A stretch of DNA of 8,182 bases, taken from positions 1 through 8,182 of the forward strand of contig VGRU01000165.1 in NCBI GenBank assembly GCA_016875255.1. The letters are read 5' to 3'. The translations under genes were made by a program, and so were the position numbers. Source of the DNA: Deltaproteobacteria bacterium. GTDB taxonomy: Bacteria; Desulfobacterota; BSN033; UBA1163. The number at the start of each line of letters is the position of its first letter. Position 1 is the first letter of the stretch. A model generated the notes under the pieces. That model was not told the origin of the DNA. It saw only the letters and a list, made by a program, of their open reading frames with translations, and made no database searches. Shown piece after piece: positions 1-5,397 of the stretch.

Positions 1-674
1 GAACCGTGGCTAACTTCGTTCTGGTCTATTGTTTGACTCATCCCGAAGAGACCTCGAGATCGAAGCGGCACAGCATTCTTCTGGTGGAGACGGACAGGCC
101 CGGATACAAGGCAGACCGGATTCACAGAAAGATGGGAATCCGAGCCTCGGATACGGCCAACATCTATTTCAATAATGTAAGGGTTCCCAAGGAGAACCTA
201 ATCGGTGTTGAAGGAAACGGGTTCTCCCAGTTGATGAAATTTTTCGATCACTCGCGTTCTTATGTGGCTGCCCACGGGGTTGGATTGGCACAGGGCGCTA
301 TGGAGCAGGCGATCAACTATGTAAAGAAGAGAAAGCAGTTCGGAAAGACCATTGCCTCTTTCCAGGTCACCCAGTTCAAACTGGCGGACATGGCCACGCT
401 CATCGAGACTGCCCGATCTCTTGTCCACAAGACCTGCTGGAACCTCGACCGGGGAAACGTGGATTCCCAGCTTGCGGCCATGGCGAAGTGGTGGGCCTGC
501 AATGTCGCGGTAAGAGTGGTCGACGAGGCGCTTCAGCTTCACGGTGGTTATGGCTACCTTGAAGATTATCCGATCGAGCGCTTCTACCGTGCGGCTAAAA
601 TACTCGAACTCTATGAAGGAACAAAAGAGATCGACAAGATGATGATCGGCCGAAAAATCCTGGGAGTCACATAA
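1..674 (+). CDS. Acyl-CoA dehydrogenase, C-terminal part (5' end outside window)
   Basis: This is the FAD-dependent enzyme that forms the alpha,beta double bond of an acyl-CoA and hands electrons to an electron-transfer flavoprotein. The frame is already open at base 3, so the GTG at 6 is an internal Val and the N-terminal part, roughly 40% of a usual 380-residue protein, lies upstream. Numbering from that GTG, residues 44-68 (GIRAS, VRVPKENLIG) form the middle beta-domain. The C-terminal four-helix domain follows, with RKQFGK near 109, QFKLADMATLIETAR at 123-137 and LQLHGGYGY at 177-184. Glu204 in LYEGTKEI sits where the medium-chain enzyme has its catalytic base. A 5' partner-linked location beside hdrA and etfBA fits ETF as acceptor. 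The substrate (short-chain, dicarboxylic or alicyclic acyl-CoA) cannot be told. The TAA at 672-674 is followed four bases later by a repeat. Confidence 0.93.
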   Translation, partial: TVANFVLVYCLTHPEETSRSKRHSILLVETDRPGYKADRIHRKMGIRASDTANIYFNNVRVPKENLIGVEGNGFSQLMKFFDHSRSYVAAHGVGLAQGAMEQAINYVKKRKQFGKTIASFQVTQFKLADMATLIETARSLVHKTCWNLDRGNVDSQLAAMAKWWACNVAVRVVDEALQLHGGYGYLEDYPIERFYRAAKILELYEGTKEIDKMMIGRKILGVT

Positions 675-678
675 AGGC

Positions 679-819
679 AAATCCGAAGCACGAAATCCGA
701 ATTTCGAAACAAGCACGAATTATAAAAATTTAAATGACCCAAACAGACGTTTAATATCTTCTATTTTGAAAATTTGAATTTTGGATTGTTTCGAGTTTCG
801 ATATTCGAATTTCGGATTT
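679..819. repeat. Imperfect long inverted repeat, element 1 (acd-hdrA gap)
   Basis: The arms at 679-712 and 786-819 are each 34 bases and match at 26 positions when one is reverse-complemented. Both begin and end with the same blocks (AAATCCGAA and CGAAACAA). The AT-rich centre (713-785) has no coding frame. Small palindromes sit inside the arms, such as CGAAAT/ATTTCG at 691-706 and ATTCGAAT at 803-810. The element starts four bases after the dehydrogenase stop. It looks like a non-coding interspersed repeat or MITE-like remnant able to fold in RNA; no transposase is present. The remaining 820-879 leader holds only a weak GTTAG/CTAAC hairpin (843-855). Confidence 0.7.
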
Positions 820-879
820 GAGGAAGCGGTGGCCCCAACTGCGTTAGCAACTAACATGTAACTTTAATGACTACGACTG

Positions 880-2850
880 ATGAATAAAAAAATAGGTATC
901 TATATCTGCCACTGTGGAACCAATATCGCAGCAACTGTGGATTGCGAAGAACTTGTCCGCTTCTCAAGCGCTCTGCCCGGGGTGAAGATGGCACGGGACT
1001 ATCGCTATCTCTGTTCGGATCCGGGTCAGGACCTCATCAAAAAAGATATCAGGGAACTCTCTCTCGATAGGGTCGTCATTGCGGCCTGCTCCCCCCGGAT
1101 GCATGAGGCCACCTTCAGAAACCTCCTCTCTTCAGAAGGGATCAATCCCTATCTTCTCAATATCGCCAATATCCGTGAACAATGTTCCTGGGTTCATCAC
1201 GACCGGGAAAAGGCAACGGAAAAAGCCCGTCATATTCTTCGGGCCGCAGTAGCCAGAGTTTTAGGACAAGAAGCCCTGACGCCGAGAAAGTTTGGAATCC
1301 AACCCTCTGTATTGGTCGTCGGAGCAGGAATCGCAGGAATTCAGGCCGCCCTGAACATTGCCGGCGGAGGGATGAAGGTCACCCTCGTTGAAAAAGCTCC
1401 TTTCATCGGCGGTCACATGGCCCAGCTCGACAAGACCTTCCCGACCCTCGACTGCTCTTCCTGCATCTTCACTCCCAGAACCGTGGAGGTGGCCAGAAAC
1501 AGACAGATCGAGCTTCTTGTCAACTCGGAAGTCACAGAAGTCACGGGTTTTGTCGGGAACTTTAAAACGAAGATTCGGAAAAATCCCACCTATGTCGATT
1601 TCATTAAATGCACGGGTTGCGGGGACTGTGTTGAAGCGTGTGTATTAAAAAAAGGGGTGCCATCGGAATTCGAAGAAGGCATGGCAAGGCGCAGAGCCAT
1701 CTACATTCCCTTCCCCCAGGCTGTCCCTTTGAAGGCCGTTGTTGATAAAGAGAGCTGCCTTCTTTTAAGCAAAGGGAAATGTAAAAAAACATGCGTCGAA
1801 GCCTGCAAAGCAGGGGCGATCGATTTTGAACAGAAAGAAGAAGTGATTGAGAAGGAAGTGGGGTCAATCATCATCGCAACCGGGTATGACCCGTTCGATC
1901 CCCATCTTCTCCCGCAATATGGATACGGAGTCTATGACAACATCCTCACAGGGCTCCAGTTCGAAAGGCTGTCAAGCCCTTCCGGGCCTAACCGTGGAGA
2001 GATATTACTCAAGGACGGAACCGTTCCAAAAGCGATCGCTTTTCTCCACTGCATCGGAAGCCGGGATGAAAACACCAACCTCCACTGCTCCAGAATCTGC
2101 TGTATGGCCTCGATGAAGCAGGCTCACCTGGCAAAGGAAAAAACCGGCGCTGAGATTTACGAATTCTATATCGACATCAATGCCTTTGGGAAAGGTTATC
2201 AGGAATTTTATAAGAGGGTCCGTGAGGAGGGAATCTTCTTTATCCGCGGAAAGGGCTCTGAGATTTTTAAGAGGGATGGCCGTCTTGTGGTCGCCGCTGA
2301 AGACACACTGTTAGGAACCGCTGTGGAAATTCCGGTCGATCTGGTGGTACTGGGAACAGGTCTAACGGCACGTCATGATGCTGAGAAGGTTGCCCAGACA
2401 TTTGGAATCAGCCGTAGCGCGGATGGTTTCTTCATGGAGGCCCATCCCAAGCTCAGGCCGGTGGCCACCCAGGTCGATGGGGTCTTTTTAGCGGGATGCT
2501 GCCAGGGCCCAAAAGACATTCCCGATACCGTGGCCCAGGCATCTGCCGCAGCCGCAGAAGTGATGTCCCTGCTCAACAAAGGGGAGATCGAAGTCGAACC
2601 GACCATCGCAACGATCGATCCGGAGCTTTGCGCAGGATGCAAGTTATGCATAGAGATCTGCCCTCATTCGGCCATCGAATTTCTTGAGATGAAGGGGATC
2701 TCTTCTGTCAACGAGGCGCTTTGCAAAGGTTGTGGCGCCTGCACGGCCATCTGTCCCAACAAAGCAGCCAGACAGAATCACTTCACCCAGAGTCAGGTGC
2801 TGGCGGAGGTAGACAGTTTGGTTGAAAAAGAATTTAATGTCAAAGTTTAA
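880..2850 (+). CDS. hdrA: HdrA, FAD and iron-sulfur subunit of heterodisulfide reductase type
   Basis: HdrA is the flavin-bearing electron-bifurcating subunit of cytoplasmic HdrABC-type complexes. At 656 residues it has the usual full length. An N-terminal domain has CHCG at 10-13 with Cys45, Cys70 and Cys102. A thioredoxin-reductase-like FAD domain starts with GAGIAG (148-153) and carries the HdrA-typical DCSSC (191-195). An inserted ferredoxin domain has Cys244/247/250/254 and Cys293/301/305/309. The conserved HCIGSRD, CSRICC and GCCQGPKDIPDTVAQA blocks lie near 390-408 and 539-554. Two C-terminal 4Fe-4S motifs use Cys584/587/590/594 and 615/618/621/625. ATG880 is the only ATG start after the in-frame TGA at 868, yet no Shine-Dalgarno site precedes it. 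The last residues are encoded inside a repeat arm. In this cluster it probably works with the HdrD-like protein and EtfBA; BamE-like proteins of anaerobic aromatic degradation are relatives, so the exact partner is inferred. Confidence 0.95.
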   Translation: MNKKIGIYICHCGTNIAATVDCEELVRFSSALPGVKMARDYRYLCSDPGQDLIKKDIRELSLDRVVIAACSPRMHEATFRNLLSSEGINPYLLNIANIREQCSWVHHDREKATEKARHILRAAVARVLGQEALTPRKFGIQPSVLVVGAGIAGIQAALNIAGGGMKVTLVEKAPFIGGHMAQLDKTFPTLDCSSCIFTPRTVEVARNRQIELLVNSEVTEVTGFVGNFKTKIRKNPTYVDFIKCTGCGDCVEACVLKKGVPSEFEEGMARRRAIYIPFPQAVPLKAVVDKESCLLLSKGKCKKTCVEACKAGAIDFEQKEEVIEKEVGSIIIATGYDPFDPHLLPQYGYGVYDNILTGLQFERLSSPSGPNRGEILLKDGTVPKAIAFLHCIGSRDENTNLHCSRICCMASMKQAHLAKEKTGAEIYEFYIDINAFGKGYQEFYKRVREEGIFFIRGKGSEIFKRDGRLVVAAEDTLLGTAVEIPVDLVVLGTGLTARHDAEKVAQTFGISRSADGFFMEAHPKLRPVATQVDGVFLAGCCQGPKDIPDTVAQASAAAAEVMSLLNKGEIEVEPTIATIDPELCAGCKLCIEICPHSAIEFLEMKGISSVNEALCKGCGACTAICPNKAARQNHFTQSQVLAEVDSLVEKEFNVKV

Positions 2851-3099
2851 AACCCAAATGTCAAATCAATGACAAATGACTGAATGTCAAAAATACCCTT
2901 GACTGTCATTCCGGCCCCGATCTTCATCGGGATAAACTCCAGCCGGAATCCAGGGTTCCCGATGGAAATCGGGATCCAGTATTTGACATGGCTCCCGGCT
3001 TTCGCCGGGACAACGTCTGGACTCCGGTTTTCACCGGAGTGACGGCTTTTCACAAGTCTATTAAGTTTGGATTTCCTTTGGAATTTGAACTTTGACATT
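2836..3099. repeat. Outer inverted arms of composite element 2 (hdrA-hdrD-like gap)
   Basis: The left arm at 2836-2860 matches the reverse complement of 3075-3099 at 21 of 25 positions, with the first 12 bases (AATGTCAAAGTT) perfect. ATGTCAAA occurs at 2837, 2858 and 2884, and its reverse complement TTTGACAT at 2982 and 3091. The left arm overlaps the end of hdrA, so the final Asn-Val-Lys-Val and the stop codon are repeat sequence. The right arm ends 15 bases before the next start codon. It is a non-coding repeat shell around the hairpin cluster listed separately. Confidence 0.7.
2905..3044. repeat. Four-hairpin palindromic cluster, core of element 2
   Basis: Four perfect stems with four-base loops lie in a row: CCCGAT/ATCGGG at 2916-2931 (loop CTTC), TCCCGAT/ATCGGGA at 2957-2974 (loop GGAA), TCCCGGC/GCCGGGA at 2993-3010 (loop TTTC), and ACTCCGGT/ACCGGAGT at 3021-3040 (loop TTTC). 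ATTCCGGC at 2908-2915 also pairs with GCCGGAAT at 2942-2949, enclosing the first hairpin. The ends GTCATTCCGG (2905-2914) and CCGGAGTGAC (3035-3044) are inverted copies with one mismatch, marking the element's borders. This is the style of interspersed palindromic repeats (REP/BIME-like) seen in many environmental proteobacteria. No T-run follows the last stem, so it does not look like a simple terminator. Confidence 0.85.
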
Positions 3100-3114
3100 T
3101 GAAATTTTTCTTTT

Positions 3115-4251
3115 ATGAAAATCGACCCCAAGAGTTTTATCAAGGATTACCAACTCAACATCTGTATCCAGTGCGGGACTTGCACCGGAGGCTGTCCGGT
3201 CAAATTCCGTTCTCCCCTTAATATGAGGAGGCTCGTCAGGGAGACCCATCTTACGGATAATTTCTCTTCAATCTCTAAAAGGGCCGAGTTATGGGCCTGT
3301 ACGACCTGCTCCACCTGCAGTCTTCGCTGCCCTTCCGGAGTGAAAAATGTCGAACTCATAATGGGGATCAGAAACTTCCTCGCCAATAAGGGAGAGGTTC
3401 CTTCCACCATCAGGGATGCCCTGGAGAATACCCTGCTGCAAGGGAATCCATGGGGACGGTTCCGGGATCGAAGGGCGGATTGGGCACAGGACCTCGGAGT
3501 GAAGATCTTCGGTGAAGAAACATCGGAAACCCTATTCTATGTGGGCTGCGCCCCTTCTTATGATCCAAGAGTCCAGAGCGTTTCCACCTCGCTCGTCAGA
3601 ATCTTTCAAAAGGCAGGGGTCGATTTTGCCATCCTCGGAAAGAAGGAATCCTGCTGCGGCAATGAAATCCGGAGGATGGGAGAGCAGGCCCTCTTCAAAA
3701 AACTGGCAAAGGACAATACCGCCCTTTTTAAAAAGTTGGGAGTGAAGAGGATCATCACCATCTCGCCTCACTGCTATAATGCCTTTAAAAACGAATACCC
3801 GGATCTGAATATTCCGGTCCAACACTATACCCAGGTATTGGTTGATCTCATCGAGGCAGGAAAACTTCATCTTTCAAAAGAATTGGGAATATCCATTACG
3901 TATCATGATCCCTGTTTTCTTGGAAAGCAGAACAAGGTCTTTGATGAGCCCAGGAAGATCCTCGCCTCCATTCCCGGATGCGATTTTGTCGAAATGGAGA
4001 GATCGAGGGAGAGAAGTCTCTGCTGCGAAGGTGGAGGGGGAAGGATGTGGGCCGAAGGGGGAACAGAGGGAAAACGAAATGGAGAGATCCGGATCAGGGA
4101 GGCTGTCGCCTTAGGCGCAAAGACCCTCGCCACGGCCTGCCCTTTCTGTCTCCTGACCTTTGAAGATTCTGTCAAAACCTCTGGATTAGCAGAGCAGATT
4201 GTCGTAAAAGATATCTCAGAACTATTAGCCGATGCAATGGAATTGAGCTAA
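3115..4251 (+). CDS. HdrD-like (HdrC+HdrB fusion) iron-sulfur oxidoreductase, soluble
   Basis: The 378-residue protein joins an HdrC-like ferredoxin domain to an HdrB-like domain, the order found in HdrD and related DUF224/CCG proteins. Two 4Fe-4S motifs use Cys17/20/23/27 and Cys62/65/68/72. The HdrB-like part has two CCG repeats. The second is complete: Cys267, Cys303-Cys304 and Cys342-x-x-Cys345. The first has Cys145, Cys180-Cys181 and Cys220 in SPHCYN, but lacks the second Cys of the usual CxxC. No membrane segments are present, so this is not the membrane-bound ETF:menaquinone oxidoreductase type. It is probably the electron exit or entry module for the neighbouring HdrA, comparable to BamD; disulfide, ferredoxin or another carrier could be the partner. 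ATG3115 follows an in-frame TGA at 3100 and has no Shine-Dalgarno site. Function within the complex is inference. Confidence 0.9.
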   Translation: MKIDPKSFIKDYQLNICIQCGTCTGGCPVKFRSPLNMRRLVRETHLTDNFSSISKRAELWACTTCSTCSLRCPSGVKNVELIMGIRNFLANKGEVPSTIRDALENTLLQGNPWGRFRDRRADWAQDLGVKIFGEETSETLFYVGCAPSYDPRVQSVSTSLVRIFQKAGVDFAILGKKESCCGNEIRRMGEQALFKKLAKDNTALFKKLGVKRIITISPHCYNAFKNEYPDLNIPVQHYTQVLVDLIEAGKLHLSKELGISITYHDPCFLGKQNKVFDEPRKILASIPGCDFVEMERSRERSLCCEGGGGRMWAEGGTEGKRNGEIRIREAVALGAKTLATACPFCLLTFEDSVKTSGLAEQIVVKDISELLADAMELS

Positions 4252-4256
4252 GGGTT

Positions 4257-4388
4257 ATCAGGTGACCAGATGACCAGGGTGCAGGGTACCAGGGAAATCA
4301 GGACATCAGGGAAAACTCATTATTCTTGCCTGGTATTCTGATATCCTGATACCCACAACTTGATATCCTGATGATCTGATCACCTGAT
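4257..4388. repeat. CAGG-rich inverted repeat, element 3 (hdrD-like-etfB gap)
   Basis: The outer arms 4257-4278 and 4367-4388 match at 19 of 22 positions after reverse complementing (ATCAGGTGA blocks at the outside). An inner pair, GGGTACCAGG (4284-4293) and CCTGATACCC (4345-4354), continues the stem with one G-T-type mismatch and further pairing towards the loop near 4311-4328. The left arm contains six CAGG units in 54 bases, so the stem is built from short degenerate direct repeats. It begins five bases after the upstream stop and ends just before the etfB ribosome binding site. It is non-coding. Confidence 0.75.
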
Positions 4389-4395
4389 TTGTAAA

Positions 4396-4401
4396 GGGAG
4401 G
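4396..4401 (+). promoter_or_regulatory. Shine-Dalgarno site of etfB
   Basis: GGGAGG lies five bases upstream of ATG4407 and supports this start. It sits immediately outside the element 3 repeat, so the repeat leaves the initiation site intact. Confidence 0.75.
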
Positions 4402-4406
4402 CATAC

Positions 4407-5174
4407 ATGAACATCATCGTTTGTGTCAAACGAATTCCAAAGACCGCCGAGGCGGATATCTTCATTGAGAAGGATGGAAAGGATATTAAAAAGGATAATC
4501 TGGTCTTCGCCCTCAATGACTGGGACGGTTATGCCGTTAGGGAGGCTGTTCTTCTCAAGGAAAAGTACGAAGGTGAGGTCATTGTCCTGACAATCGGCCC
4601 TGAAGAATCAAAAGAGGTTTTGACAAGGTGCCTGGCGATGGGCGCGGACAGGGCGGTCAGAATAGAAGCGCCCTCCTCTTCGGATGGTCATCTGATTGCA
4701 AAGATTCTTGCCCAGGCCATCAAGGGTCAATCCTTCGATCTCATCCTGACGGGCGTTCAGGCAGAAGATGATGGCTGGGGACAGGTCGGAGTCGCACTGG
4801 CCCGGATTTTAGGCCTTCCGCACGCCTCCATCGTAACCCATATTGAGGTCGAGAATGGGAAAGCAAAAGTCCGAAGAGAATTGGAGGGAGGCATCGAAGA
4901 ACTCTTAGAGGTGAAACTCCCTGCCGTCTTGACGATTCAGACGGGAATCAATGAGCCTAAATACGTCTCCCTCTCTGCCATCCTGGATGCTGAGGATAAA
5001 GAGACCAAAGAGGTTGGACTTGAGGAAATAGGGTTCACCTCAAAAGCACCTCTTGATGCGACGATCGATCAGGTATCATTCCCCCCGACCGGAAAGATGG
5101 CGGAAATATTGAAAGGCACCCCTGAAGAAGTTGTAGGGCAGTTAACTGAAATTATCAAAAAGAAAAAAGGATAA
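4407..5174 (+). CDS. etfB: Electron transfer flavoprotein, beta subunit
   Basis: EtfB pairs with EtfA to form the soluble heterodimer that accepts electrons from acyl-CoA dehydrogenases. In canonical ETFs this subunit binds AMP, and in bifurcating ones a second FAD. The 255-residue length is typical. The Rossmann-like start (MNIIVCVKRIP) is followed by NDWDGYAVREAVLLKE at 37-52, DLILTGVQAEDDGWGQVG at 111-128 forming the nucleotide-binding loop, and the signature stretch around 155-175 (VRRELEGGIEE and LPAVLT). INEPKY at 181-186 is also family-typical. The sequence alone does not settle whether the nucleotide is AMP or FAD, so bifurcation is undecided. It is followed, unusually, by 223 bases of repeat-bearing spacer before its partner gene; etfB and etfA are normally close together. 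Confidence 0.95.
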   Translation: MNIIVCVKRIPKTAEADIFIEKDGKDIKKDNLVFALNDWDGYAVREAVLLKEKYEGEVIVLTIGPEESKEVLTRCLAMGADRAVRIEAPSSSDGHLIAKILAQAIKGQSFDLILTGVQAEDDGWGQVGVALARILGLPHASIVTHIEVENGKAKVRRELEGGIEELLEVKLPAVLTIQTGINEPKYVSLSAILDAEDKETKEVGLEEIGFTSKAPLDATIDQVSFPPTGKMAEILKGTPEEVVGQLTEIIKKKKG

Positions 5175-5205
5175 CATCAGAGTTTCTAAAAACAAGCTCG
5201 CTTTA

Positions 5206-5361
5206 AATCTCCCCTCCCCCGGCGGGGAGATTGTGTCGTAATTACTATTTTGTCACCCTGAATTTATTTCAGGGTCTCGTAACTAATTGATTCTATGAGA
5301 TGCTGAAACAAGTTCAGCATGACATTTTTCTCTGTTTTCCCCTTTACGACACAGTCTCTCA
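5206..5361. repeat. Composite element 4: GC-rich hairpin plus long inverted arms (etfB-etfA gap)
   Basis: A perfect nine-base stem AATCTCCCC/GGGGAGATT occupies 5206-5232 with loop TCCCCCGGC. Its 3' half runs into a second inverted repeat: 5224-5241 matches the reverse complement of 5344-5361 at 15 of 18 positions, with TGTGTCGTAA/TTACGACACA perfect. The two arms enclose the separate element at 5251-5324. It is non-coding. The right arm ends 36 bases before etfA, leaving its ribosome binding site clear. Confidence 0.75.
5251..5324. repeat. Two-hairpin repeat nested in element 4
   Basis: Two perfect eight-base stems with five-base loops are present: ACCCTGAA/TTCAGGGT at 5255-5275 and ATGCTGAA/TTCAGCAT at 5300-5320. 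The outer ends TGTCACCCTGAA (5251-5262) and TTCAGCATGACA (5313-5324) are inverted copies matching at 10 of 12 positions, which defines the borders. The second hairpin is followed by GACATTTTT, so it could act as a weak, leaky terminator or RNA 3'-end stabiliser between etfB and etfA. That role is inference. Confidence 0.75.
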
Positions 5362-5384
5362 AAGGAGAGGAAACATTCTTACAA

Positions 5385-5390
5385 GAGGAG
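5385..5390 (+). promoter_or_regulatory. Shine-Dalgarno site of etfA
   Basis: GAGGAG lies seven bases upstream of ATG5398. The competing ATG at 5393 is out of frame and meets a stop after two codons, so 5398 is the start. Confidence 0.75.
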
Positions 5391-5397
5391 TTATGTT

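Noticed and set aside
198..716. Long minus-strand open frame opposite the acyl-CoA dehydrogenase
   Set aside because: It lies opposite a clear family match and shows no recognisable domain.
2851..3114. CRISPR array
   Set aside because: The repeats are palindromes of differing sequence with no regular repeat-spacer pattern, and no cas gene is present.
2847..3143. 98-codon minus-strand frame through the hdrA-hdrD-like gap
   Set aside because: Its sequence is the translation of the hairpin repeats, a common source of spurious short proteins; it also overlaps both neighbouring genes.
880..4251. Benzoyl-CoA reductase Bam operon
   Set aside because: BamD- and BamE-like proteins are seen, but BamB, BamC and BamF are absent and ETF genes follow instead. 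The window is too short to exclude a distant Bam locus.
3115..4251. Membrane-bound ETF:menaquinone oxidoreductase
   Set aside because: The protein has no N-terminal membrane or haem-binding helices, only ferredoxin and CCG domains.
5300..5329. Strong intrinsic terminator after etfB
   Set aside because: The stem has moderate GC and the T-run starts a few bases late. It is also part of a repeat, so only a weak or leaky effect is suggested.
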